Shown: positions 1 through 8,115 of the stretch, piece after piece | How the letters are laid out: every line of letters starts with the position of its first letter | Position numbering within the stretch: the first letter of the stretch is position 1 | Origin: Mycobacterium sp. GA-2829 | Lineage (GTDB): Bacteria > Actinomycetota > Actinomycetes > Mycobacteriales > Mycobacteriaceae | Assembly: GCF_001499965.1 (NCBI RefSeq) | Contig: NZ_LQIT01000004.1 | Coordinates: 62,001 to 126,000 of the forward strand | Length of the DNA stretch: 64,000 nucleotides | Direction: 5' to 3' | The notes under the pieces: model-generated | Database searches by the model: none | Seen by the model: only the letters and a program-made list of their open reading frames with translations | What the model was told of the DNA's origin: nothing | Translations under genes and position numbers: made by a program

Positions 1-2
1 TG

Positions 3-1133
3 CGCTTCGTCCCCCGCAGCGTCATGGTCGGCTTCGTCAACGCGCTGGCCATCCTGATCTTCCTCGCCCAGTTGCCGCACCTGACCGGCGTCCCGTGGCT
101 GGTCTATCCGCTGGTCGTCGTCGGCATCGCGATGATCGTGCTGCTGCCCAGGCTCACCACCGTCATCCCGGCACCGCTGGTCGCGATCGTCCTGCTCACC
201 GGCGCCTGCCTGGCCTTCGGCTGGCACGTCCCCGACGTCGCGGGCGAAGGCGAACTCCCCAACACGCTGCCGACGCTGCTGCTGCCCAACGTCCCCTTCA
301 CGCTCGACACCCTCACGGTCATCGCCCCCTACGCGCTGACCATGGCCATCGTCGGCCTGATGGAATCGCTGATGACCGCCAAACTCGTCGACGACATCAC
401 CGACACCCACTCCAGCAAGACCCGCGAAACGCTCGGCCAGGGCACGGCCAACATCGTCACCGGCTTCTTCGGCGGCATGGGCGGTTGCGCGATGATCGGC
501 CAGACGATGATCAACGTCAAGGCCTGCGGCGCCCGCACCCGTATCTCGACGTTCCTCGCAGGCGCATTCCTGCTCGCGCTGGTCGTGGGGCTCGGCGATA
601 TCGTCGGCCGGATCCCGATGGCCGCACTCGTCGCCGTCATGGTGATGGTGTCGGTCGGCACCTTCGACTGGCACAGCATCGCGCCGAAGACGTTGCGCCG
701 CATGCCCAAGAGCGAGACGACGGTCATGCTCGCCACGGTCGCCGTGACCGTCGCGACCAGCAACCTCGCCTACGGCGTCGCGATCGGCACGCTCACCGCG
801 ATGGTGCTGTTCGCCCGCCGCGTCGCCCACCTCACCGACGTCGTCAAGGTGGCCCAGCCCGACGAGGACACCCAGGTCTACGCCGTCAGCGGCCAGTTGT
901 TCTTCGCCTCGAGCAACGACATGGTCTACCAGTTCGACTACGCGGGCGATCCGGCCAACGTCGTCATCGACATGTCCGGCGCGCACATCTGGGACGCCTC
1001 GACCGTCGCCACCCTCGACGCGATCACCACCAAGTACGCGGCCAAGGGCAAGAACGCCACGATCGTCGGCCTCGACGACACCAGCGCCGAACGGCACCGC
1101 CGCCTCAGCGACCGCCTCGCGGGTTCGCAGTAG
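3..1133 (+). CDS. SulP family anion transporter, 5' truncated
   Basis: This is the C-terminal part of a SulP (SLC26-like) inner-membrane anion transporter; the reading frame is already open at the window edge, so the start lies upstream. Several hydrophobic helices are visible, with the family-like stretch RFVPRSVMVGFVNALAIL at the very beginning. The last 100 or so residues form a cytoplasmic STAS domain. Family members carry sulfate, bicarbonate or dicarboxylates. A sulfatase follows three genes downstream, which makes sulfate a reasonable guess, but the substrate cannot be read from the sequence. The next gene starts on the base after the stop codon. Confidence 0.9.
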   Translation, partial: RFVPRSVMVGFVNALAILIFLAQLPHLTGVPWLVYPLVVVGIAMIVLLPRLTTVIPAPLVAIVLLTGACLAFGWHVPDVAGEGELPNTLPTLLLPNVPFTLDTLTVIAPYALTMAIVGLMESLMTAKLVDDITDTHSSKTRETLGQGTANIVTGFFGGMGGCAMIGQTMINVKACGARTRISTFLAGAFLLALVVGLGDIVGRIPMAALVAVMVMVSVGTFDWHSIAPKTLRRMPKSETTVMLATVAVTVATSNLAYGVAIGTLTAMVLFARRVAHLTDVVKVAQPDEDTQVYAVSGQLFFASSNDMVYQFDYAGDPANVVIDMSGAHIWDASTVATLDAITTKYAAKGKNATIVGLDDTSAERHRRLSDRLAGSQ

Positions 1134-1508
1134 ATGCATCTCCAGATCGGGGAGGTCGCGGCCCGCACCGAACTGTCCATCAAGACGATCCGGCACTACG
1201 ACGACGTCGGCCTGGTCACCCCGTCGGCCCGCTCGGCCGGCGGATTCCGGCTCTACACCGACGACGACGTCGAGCGGCTGCTCACGATCCGGCGGATGAA
1301 ACCGCTCGGCTTCACCCTCGACGAGATGCGCGAACTGCTCGACGCACTCGACACTCTCGCCGAGCCGGGTGCCGACGCCACGCAGCGCGCCCACGCCCAG
1401 GCCCACCTCGCCGCCTGCCACACCCGCGCCGAGCAGGCGTGCGGTGAGCTCACCCGCCAGCTCGCCTACGCCCACGAGCTCACCGAACGACTCGCCCGTT
1501 ACTGCTGA
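1134..1508 (+). CDS. MerR family transcriptional regulator
   Basis: A 124-residue MerR-type DNA-binding protein. The N-terminal winged helix-turn-helix is clear: IGEVAARTELSIKTIRHYDD, then the wing motif GGFRLYTDDDV and the helix RRMKPLGFTLDEMRELLDAL. The C-terminal third is a short dimerisation helix without the cysteines of metal-sensing MerR proteins, so a redox or small-molecule ligand is more likely. The ATG abuts the stop codon of the transporter, so the two genes are probably co-transcribed and translationally coupled. The target is unknown; the adjacent transporter is the simplest candidate. Confidence 0.9.
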   Translation: MHLQIGEVAARTELSIKTIRHYDDVGLVTPSARSAGGFRLYTDDDVERLLTIRRMKPLGFTLDEMRELLDALDTLAEPGADATQRAHAQAHLAACHTRAEQACGELTRQLAYAHELTERLARYC

Positions 1509-1541
1509 CCATCGAGCATCCCGCACCGTAGGGTTGGCCCT

Positions 1542-1994
1542 GTGGTGGCCCAGATCAGTCGACGCCGGACCATGCGCACCGACCCGCAGACGGTCTGGGA
1601 TGTGCTCGCCGATTTCGGGGCGATCCACGAGTGGCTGCCCGGCGTCGACCATTCGTGCCTGCTGCGCACCGCTCCCGACGGCCCGGTCGGCACCGCGCGC
1701 CGCGTGCAGATGGGCCGGATCACGCTGGTCGAGACGATCACCGAGTTCACCCCACCGACGGCGATCGCCTACGACATCGCCGGCCTGCCGCGGTGGCTGC
1801 GTCGCTTCAACAACCATTGGACGCTGCACGCCGACGGCGCCGCCACGGCCGTAACGCTGACCACCACCGTCGACCTGGGCCCCGGCCGGATCCGGGGGCT
1901 GGCCGCCCGGCTGGTGTGTCTGGTGCTGGCGAAGTTGTCGTCCACCACCATGCTCGCCGCCCTGGCCACGCGATCGGAGACCCACCATGCCTGA
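1542..1994 (+). CDS. SRPBCC (polyketide cyclase/dehydrase-like) protein
   Basis: A 150-residue protein of the START/SRPBCC fold. Typical features are the opening VAQISRRRTMRTDPQTVWDV, an early FGAIHEWLPGV segment, beta-rich repeats and a final long amphipathic helix. Such proteins bind hydrophobic ligands in a deep cavity; no catalytic function can be assigned. The GTG start follows a -10 box TAGGGT (1529-1534) by seven bases, suggesting a leaderless transcript. A second GTG lies one codon later. The 3' end overlaps the sulfatase start by 8 bases, so the two are one transcription unit. Confidence 0.8.
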   Translation: MVAQISRRRTMRTDPQTVWDVLADFGAIHEWLPGVDHSCLLRTAPDGPVGTARRVQMGRITLVETITEFTPPTAIAYDIAGLPRWLRRFNNHWTLHADGAATAVTLTTTVDLGPGRIRGLAARLVCLVLAKLSSTTMLAALATRSETHHA

Positions 1995-3780
1995 CCGCCC
2001 CGACATCGTCATCCTGATGACCGACGAGGAACGCGCCGTCCCGCCGTACGAGACCCCCGACGTGCTGGCGTGGCGCGACCGGGTGCTGTCCGGCCGCAAG
2101 TGGTTCGACGACCATGGCGTGAGCTTCGCCCGGCACTACACCGGATCGCTGGCGTGCGTGCCCAGCCGTCCGACCATCTTCACCGGGCAGTATCCCGACC
2201 TGCACGGCGTCACCCAGACCGACGGGATCGGCAAGAGCGCCGACGACTCCCGCATGCGATGGCTGCGGCCCGGTGAGGTCCCGACGCTCGGAAACTGGTT
2301 CCGCGCCGCGGGTTACGACACCCACTACGACGGCAAGTGGCACATCTCGCACGCCGATCTGCACGACGCGTCCGGCAGACCGCTGGCCACCAACGACGAG
2401 GCGGGCACCGTCGACCAGGCGGCCGTGCAGCGCTACCTCGACGCGGATCCGTTGGCGCCGTACGGGTTCTCCGGCTGGGTCGGTCCCGAACCGCACGGGG
2501 CGCCGTTGGCCAACAGCGGTTTTCGCCGCGACCCGCTGATCGCCGACCGGGTGGTCGCCTGGCTGGAGGACCGCTACGCCCGCCGCCGCGCGGGCGATCC
2601 GGATGCGTTGCGCCCGTTCCTGCTGGTGGCCAGTTTCGTCAACCCGCACGACATCGTGCTGTTCCCGCAGTGGGTGCGCCGCAACCCACTGGACCCGTCG
2701 CCGCTGGACCCGCCGCACGTGCCCGCCGCACCGACCGCCGACGAGGATCTCTCGACGAAACCCGCCGCGCAGATCGCGTTTCGCGAGGCCTACTACTCCG
2801 GCTACGGCCCCGCCGCGGTCATGGAGCGCACCTACCGCACCAACGCCCAGCAGTACCGCGACCTCTACTACCGCCTGCACGCCGAGGTCGACGGCCCGCT
2901 CGATCGGGTACGCCGCACGGTCGTCGAGGGGTCGCAGGAGGCGGTGCTGGTCCGCACGGCCGACCACGGCGATCTGCTGGGCGCCCACGGCGGCCTGCAC
3001 CAGAAGTGGTTCAACCTCTACGACGAGGCCACCCGCGTCCCGTTCGTCATCGCCCGCATCGGGGCCGGCGCGACGCAGGCCCGCACCGTGGACGCCCCGA
3101 CGTCGCACGTGGATCTGGTGCCGACGCTGCTCGGTGCGGCCGGGGTCGACGTTCATGCGACGGCCGCCGTGTTGGCCGACCAGTTCTCCGAGGTGCACCC
3201 CCTGCCCGGCCGCGACCTCATGCCGGTGGTCGACGGCGCCGCCCCCGACGAGGACCGCGTGGTGTACCTGATGACCCGCGACAACGTCCTCGAAGGCGAC
3301 ACCGGCGCATCGGGTTTGGCGCGCCTGCTCAAACGCGGCACCAATCCGCCGGGCCCACTGCGCATCCGGATCCCCGCCCACGTGCCGTCGAACTTCGAAG
3401 GCCTGGTGGCCCGCGTCGACGGACGGCTGTGGAAGTTGGTGCGCAGCTTCGACGATCCGGCCACCTGGACCGAACCCGGTGTGCGCCACCTGGCCGCCAA
3501 CGGTCTCGGCGGTGAGGCCTACCGGGCCAGCCCGCTCGACGACCAGTGGGAACTCTACGATCTCACCGACGATCCGACCGAGGCCGTCAACCGGTGGGAC
3601 GACCCCACCCTCGACGAGTTGCGCGCCCACCTGCGGACGCAACTCAAACACGTCAGGACCGAATCGATTCCGGAGCGCAACCAACCGTGGCCCTACGCCG
3701 TCCGCCGCCCACCGGCCGGACAGCGGGTGACCCTCGTCCGCCGGGCGCTGGGACGCCTGGGGGTCGGCGCCGCAGTTTGA
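1987..3780 (+). CDS. Sulfatase (alkaline-phosphatase superfamily)
   Basis: A 597-residue sulfatase. Residues 57-61 are CVPSR, the C-x-P-S-R signature whose cysteine is converted to the catalytic formylglycine. The metal ligands are recognisable in ILMTDEE near residues 10-15 and in TADHGD around residue 322. The protein therefore probably hydrolyses a sulfate ester; arylsulfatase and choline-sulfatase are both possible. No signal peptide is visible, so it should be cytoplasmic. Its position near a SulP anion transporter suggests a role in sulfur acquisition, which is inference. Confidence 0.9.
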   Translation: MPDRPDIVILMTDEERAVPPYETPDVLAWRDRVLSGRKWFDDHGVSFARHYTGSLACVPSRPTIFTGQYPDLHGVTQTDGIGKSADDSRMRWLRPGEVPTLGNWFRAAGYDTHYDGKWHISHADLHDASGRPLATNDEAGTVDQAAVQRYLDADPLAPYGFSGWVGPEPHGAPLANSGFRRDPLIADRVVAWLEDRYARRRAGDPDALRPFLLVASFVNPHDIVLFPQWVRRNPLDPSPLDPPHVPAAPTADEDLSTKPAAQIAFREAYYSGYGPAAVMERTYRTNAQQYRDLYYRLHAEVDGPLDRVRRTVVEGSQEAVLVRTADHGDLLGAHGGLHQKWFNLYDEATRVPFVIARIGAGATQARTVDAPTSHVDLVPTLLGAAGVDVHATAAVLADQFSEVHPLPGRDLMPVVDGAAPDEDRVVYLMTRDNVLEGDTGASGLARLLKRGTNPPGPLRIRIPAHVPSNFEGLVARVDGRLWKLVRSFDDPATWTEPGVRHLAANGLGGEAYRASPLDDQWELYDLTDDPTEAVNRWDDPTLDELRAHLRTQLKHVRTESIPERNQPWPYAVRRPPAGQRVTLVRRALGRLGVGAAV

Positions 3781-3782
3781 GT

Positions 3783-6146
3783 ATGCGAGTCGACGGGCGG
3801 GAGATCGCCGTATCCGGCAGCCTGCTGCTGCCGCTGACTCGACGTACCAACGACATCCTGCGGCTGGCGTTGGCGACGGTGCTGCTGGCCGTCGTCGTGA
3901 CGAGTTCGTTCATCACCCGCTACGAGTGGAGCGCGCTCGAACAGTCCATCTCCGGGATCGTCGGCGTGCTCACCCCGACGCAGTCCAACATCGTCTACCT
4001 GGCCTACGGCGTCTCCATCCTCGCGCTGCCGTTCGTGATCCTGGTCGGCCTGATCATCGTGCGGCAGTGGCGGTTACTCGGCGCGTTCGCCGCGGCCGGG
4101 CTGCTCGCGGGGTTCGCGCTGTCGATCACCGGTAATGGAATCGCCGCGCCGACATGGCATTTCGACTTGTCCGACCGCCTGGACACGCTGCTGTCGCAGA
4201 TCCTCGACGATCCGCGGTGGATCGCGATGCTCGCCGCGGTGCTCACGGTGTCGGGGCCGTGGGTGCCCGCGCGGTGGCGGCGCTGGTGGTGGGCGCTGCT
4301 GCTGGCGTTCGTGCCGATCCACCTGGTGGTCAGCGCGGTGGTGCCGGCCCGCTCGCTGCTCGGGCTGACGGTCGGGTATTTCGTCGGCGCGCTCGTCGTA
4401 CTGGTGGTGGGCACCCCCGCGCTCGAGGTGCCGCTCGGCGACGCGGTCCGCGCATTGGGGCGACGCGGGTTCGAGATCACCGCGCTGACCGTGATTCGGC
4501 CGGCCGGCCGGGGACCGTTGGTGATGACCGCCGAGACGACGAACCCCGGCCACGCGACGGTGCACATGTACGGGCCGAACCAGCGCAGCGGCGGCGCGCT
4601 GCGGCAGGTGTGGCGCAAGCTGCGGTTGCGGTCGTCGGAGACGGCGCCGCTGCAGGCCTCGCTGCGCCGCGCGGTCGAGCACCGGGCGTTGATGGCGATC
4701 GCGATCGGCCAGTCGGGGTTGGCGAATACCTCGAAGGTGGCGGCGACGACGCTGGCCCGCGGCTGGGCGCTCTACGCGCACGACGCGGTCCGCGGTGAGC
4801 CGCTCGACGCCGACACTCCCCCGCATCTGGCGTGGGTGGCGCTGCGGCGGCTGCACGACTCGGCGATCTCGCACGGCGACCTGCGGCCGGCCGAGATCAC
4901 CGTCGACGACGGCACCGTACTGTTCGGCGGATTCGGTTACGCCGAGTACGGGGCGACGGCCGCGCAGCTGCAGACCGACATGGCGCAGCTGCTGCTGACC
5001 ACCGCGGGGCTGCATGGCGCGGAGCGGGCGGTGTCGGCGGCGATCGAGGCGTTCGGCGCGGACAAAGTGCTCGTCGCGTCGGGCCGGCTGAGCAAACACG
5101 CGGTGGGCGCCCGGTTCTGGAAGCTGCTGCCGGACTCCCGGGCCGTCGCCTCGGCGACCCGCGAGGAGGTGATGCGCCAGACCGGCACCGACCGGATCAG
5201 CACCGAGAACATCACCCGGTTCACGCGCAACCAGATCATCCAGCTGGTGTTGATCGGGGCGCTGGTCTACGTGGCGTATCCGTTCCTCACCGCGGTGCCG
5301 ACGTTCTCCAACGAGCTGCGCAACGTCAACATGTGGTGGGCGCTGGTCGGGCTGGCGGTGTCGGTGCTGAAGTATCTGGGCGCGGCGGCGGCGCTGTGGG
5401 CGTGCGCCGATGGTCTGGTGACGTTCCGGCATCTGGCGCTGATGCAGATCGCGAACACGTTCGCCGCGACCACAACCCCGGCCGGGGTGGGCGGGCTGGC
5501 GTTGAGTACGCGGTTCCTGCAGAAGGGCGGGCTCGGCGCGGTGCGGGCCACCACGGCGGTGGCGTTGCAGCAGTCGGTGCAGGTGGTCACGCACATCACG
5601 CTGCTGGTGGTGTTCAGCTTCGTGGCCGGGGCGTCGGCGGATCTGGCGCGGTTCGTACCGTCGGGGACGGTGGTGGTGCTGGTCTGCGGGGTGCTGCTGG
5701 GGCTGGTGGGTGTGGTGTTCGCAGTGCCGCCGTGGCGACGCTGGGTGGTGACGACGGTGCGGCCGCGGCTGGTGGAGGTGCTGCAGGACTTCCGCGACCT
5801 AGCGGCCGAACCGCAGCGGTTGGCGTTGATCGTGTTGGGTTGTGCGGCAACGACTCTGGGTGCTGCACTGGCGTTGTGGGCGAGTATCGAGGCGTTCGGC
5901 GGGGATACGTCGTTCGTGACGGTGACCGTGGTGACGATGGTGGGCGGGACGCTGGCCTCGGCGGCGCCGACGCCCGGTGGGGTCGGTGCGGTGGAGGCGG
6001 CGCTGATCGGCGGGTTGGCGGCGTTCGGCGTGGCCGCGGCGGTCGCGGTGCCTGCGGTGCTGCTGTACCGGGTGTTGACGTGCTGGTTGCCGGTGTTCAT
6101 CGGCTGGCAGGTCATGCGGTGGCTCACGCGCCGCGACATGATCTAG
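3783..6146 (+). CDS. YbhN/LPG-synthase-like membrane protein with pseudokinase-like segment
   Basis: A 787-residue membrane protein. The ATG at 3783, two bases after the sulfatase stop codon, is the natural start, although the frame is open further upstream. The N-terminal half has about six transmembrane segments. The middle carries a kinase-like motif HGDLRPAEI at residues 364-372, followed by LFGGFGYAE where kinases have DFG. The C-terminal half (about 480-780) is a UPF0104/YbhN-type flippase-like domain of roughly eight helices. The kinase core keeps the catalytic Asp, but the metal-binding Asn and the DFG Asp are replaced, so it is probably a sensor or scaffold. The substrate is unknown; a lipid or isoprenoid-linked molecule is plausible for the family. 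Confidence 0.8.
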   Translation: MRVDGREIAVSGSLLLPLTRRTNDILRLALATVLLAVVVTSSFITRYEWSALEQSISGIVGVLTPTQSNIVYLAYGVSILALPFVILVGLIIVRQWRLLGAFAAAGLLAGFALSITGNGIAAPTWHFDLSDRLDTLLSQILDDPRWIAMLAAVLTVSGPWVPARWRRWWWALLLAFVPIHLVVSAVVPARSLLGLTVGYFVGALVVLVVGTPALEVPLGDAVRALGRRGFEITALTVIRPAGRGPLVMTAETTNPGHATVHMYGPNQRSGGALRQVWRKLRLRSSETAPLQASLRRAVEHRALMAIAIGQSGLANTSKVAATTLARGWALYAHDAVRGEPLDADTPPHLAWVALRRLHDSAISHGDLRPAEITVDDGTVLFGGFGYAEYGATAAQLQTDMAQLLLTTAGLHGAERAVSAAIEAFGADKVLVASGRLSKHAVGARFWKLLPDSRAVASATREEVMRQTGTDRISTENITRFTRNQIIQLVLIGALVYVAYPFLTAVPTFSNELRNVNMWWALVGLAVSVLKYLGAAAALWACADGLVTFRHLALMQIANTFAATTTPAGVGGLALSTRFLQKGGLGAVRATTAVALQQSVQVVTHITLLVVFSFVAGASADLARFVPSGTVVVLVCGVLLGLVGVVFAVPPWRRWVVTTVRPRLVEVLQDFRDLAAEPQRLALIVLGCAATTLGAALALWASIEAFGGDTSFVTVTVVTMVGGTLASAAPTPGGVGAVEAALIGGLAAFGVAAAVAVPAVLLYRVLTCWLPVFIGWQVMRWLTRRDMI

Positions 6147-6653
6147 CGCACGTTCGGCGTGACAGAATCACGAGCCTGGTGTAGGTCGGGCGCCCAAGCA
6201 GTCGCGGCGCGATCAACCGCGTCAAGCGAGCACGCGCTCGCTTTACCGCGGTAAAGCGACGTTCGTCCCCGCCGCTCCTCCTCGCCGAACGTGCATCCAC
6301 TGCGAAATCCGGGCCGATTTTTCGCACTGAGCGCACGTTCGGCGTGACGCCGCCTCGGCAGACCATGTCCCGCCGACAGCCTTGTGCACCGGACCTACAC
6401 CACGGCTGTTGATCCGAAGCCCACCTCCGGAATCACAACCCTGGTGTAGGTCGGGCGCCCAAGCAGCCGAGCGCGACATCCTCCGCTGCCTCCTCGCCGA
6501 ACGTGAACTTGATGCCGAGATCCGGCCGATTTCTCGGCAACAAGCGCACGTTCGGCGTGACGCGTGACGCCGCTCCCCTTCCCCGCGCGGCCTCAAAGAA
6601 TCGCGCCGATTTGAACCCGTGACCTCGCCGCGCGACTAGGCAACGATTTCTCG
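6147..6653. repeat. Gene-free region with dispersed intergenic repeats and hairpins
   Basis: I see no convincing gene in these 507 bases. They contain three copies of gcgcacgttcggcgtgac (6146-6163, 6331-6348, 6544-6561) and two identical 27-base direct repeats beginning cctggtgtaggtcggg (6175-6201 and 6440-6466). Two inverted-repeat units have cgccgaacgtg as their outer left arm (6283-6344 and 6495-6556). Their inner stems differ in sequence but remain paired: tgcgaaa/tttcgca (6301-6326) and tgccgaga/tctcggca (6513-6539). A related inverted repeat of the gacctacacca type lies at 6392-6452, and another copy of that family occurs at 59525-59583. Confidence 0.8.
6238..6259. promoter_or_regulatory. 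22-bp perfect palindrome
   Basis: The sequence tcgctttaccgcggtaaagc plus ga is its own reverse complement over 22 bases. It overlaps a second dyad, agcgagc/gctcgct (6225-6242). It does not match the actinobacterial LexA box. Its distance of about 400 bases from the nearest downstream start argues against a simple promoter operator, so a structural or protein-binding role is open. Confidence 0.45.
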
Positions 6654-8105
6654 GTGACTCGTGTGATCCGCTTCAACGCCTTCGACATGAACTGCGTCGC
6701 CCATCAGTCCCCGGGGCTGTGGAAGCACCCCGAGGACCAGTCGTGGCGATACAAGGACCTGCAGTACTGGACTGAGCTGGCCAAGCTCCTCGAACGCGGC
6801 CGCTTCGACGGCCTGTTCATCGCCGACGTGCTGGGCACCTACGACGTGTACGGCGCCAGCGACGAGGCCGCGATCCGCCAGGCCGCCCAGGTCCCGGTCA
6901 ACGACCCGCTGCTGCTCGTCTCGGCGATGGCCTACGTCACCGACAACCTCGGCTTCGGCGTCACCACCGGCACCGGCTTCGAACACCCCTATCCGTTCGC
7001 CCGCCGGCTCTCCACTCTCGACCACCTGACGAACGGCCGCATCGGCTGGAACGTCGTCACCGGCTACCTGCCCGCCGCCGCACGCAACATGGGCCAGACC
7101 GACCAGCCCGCCCACGACGCCCGCTACGACCACGCCGACGAGTACCTCGAGGTGCTCTACAAGCTGTGGGAAGGCTCGTGGGAGGACGACGCCGTCATCC
7201 GGGACGCGAAAAACGGCATCTTCACCGACCCGGAGAAGGTGCACCACATCGGCCATGAGGGCGCGCATTTCAGCGTGCCGGGCATCCACCTGTCCGAACC
7301 GTCGCCGCAGCGCACCCCGGTCATCTACCAGGCCGGGTCGAGCCCGCGCGGCGTCCGGTTCGCCGCCGAGAACGCCGAGGCGATCTTCACCGCCGCCCCC
7401 ACCAAGGCGCTGCTGCGCGAGACCGTCACCACAATCCGCCGCGAACTCGAGATCGCCGGCCGCGACCCGTACGCGGTGAAGATCTTCAACCTGTCGACGG
7501 TGATCACTGCAGCCACCGACGAGGAAGCCCACGCCAAACACGCCGAGTACCTGTCCTACGGCGACGCCGAGGGCGCGTTGACGTTCATGTCCGGCTGGAT
7601 GGGCGTCGACCTGGCCCGGTTCGGCCTCGACGAACCGGTCGGCAACGTCGACTCCAACGCGATCCTGTCCGCGGTCGCGGCGTTCCAGTCCGCCGATCCC
7701 GACGGCCGCGAGTGGGCGGTCAAGGACATCGCCGAGTGGGGAAAGATCGGCGGCATGGGCCCGCGCATCGTGGGTTCCGGTGTGTCCGTTGCCGATACGT
7801 TGCAGGAATGGGTCGAGGAGACCGATGTTGACGGGTTCAACCTCGCCTACGCCGTCACTCCCGGTTCGTTCGCCGATTTCGTCGAGCATGTGGTTCCGGT
7901 GCTGACCGAGCGCGGCGCCTACCAGTCGGAGTACGCGCCGGGCACGCTGCGCAACAAGCTGCTCGGCCGCGGTGACCGGCTGCCCGAGGAGCACCGCGGC
8001 GCCCGCTACCGTGTCGGAGGACCGGCGTCTACCATCATCGACCGGCCCTCGACGGTGCCGTCGTCGGCGGCGTCAGTGGCATCGCAGCCGACCCGCGGCC
8101 GTTAA
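6654..8105 (+). CDS. NtaA/SnaA/DmoA family FMN-dependent monooxygenase
   Basis: A 483-residue bacterial-luciferase-like flavin monooxygenase. The motif FGVTTGTGFEHPYPFARRLSTLDH followed by GRIGWNVVTG, split here only for description, is typical of the nitrilotriacetate/dimethylsulfide/dibenzothiophene-sulfone (DszA) monooxygenase family, which uses reduced FMN supplied by a separate reductase. Length fits the family (about 440-480). The GTG start is the only plausible one. The next genes are SsuD and SfnB homologues, so the substrate is probably an organosulfur compound; the exact compound cannot be told. No flavin reductase gene is adjacent. Confidence 0.85.
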   Translation: MTRVIRFNAFDMNCVAHQSPGLWKHPEDQSWRYKDLQYWTELAKLLERGRFDGLFIADVLGTYDVYGASDEAAIRQAAQVPVNDPLLLVSAMAYVTDNLGFGVTTGTGFEHPYPFARRLSTLDHLTNGRIGWNVVTGYLPAAARNMGQTDQPAHDARYDHADEYLEVLYKLWEGSWEDDAVIRDAKNGIFTDPEKVHHIGHEGAHFSVPGIHLSEPSPQRTPVIYQAGSSPRGVRFAAENAEAIFTAAPTKALLRETVTTIRRELEIAGRDPYAVKIFNLSTVITAATDEEAHAKHAEYLSYGDAEGALTFMSGWMGVDLARFGLDEPVGNVDSNAILSAVAAFQSADPDGREWAVKDIAEWGKIGGMGPRIVGSGVSVADTLQEWVEETDVDGFNLAYAVTPGSFADFVEHVVPVLTERGAYQSEYAPGTLRNKLLGRGDRLPEEHRGARYRVGGPASTIIDRPSTVPSSAASVASQPTRGR

Positions 8106-8115
8106 GGAGTATTTC

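Noticed and set aside
1807-3684. Minus-strand frame of 625 codons opposite the sulfatase
   Set aside because: The plus-strand product has complete sulfatase motifs; the antisense product has no family features.
4074-5594. Minus-strand frame of about 500 codons opposite the YbhN-like gene
   Set aside because: Arg/Gln/His-rich shadow of a membrane protein gene.
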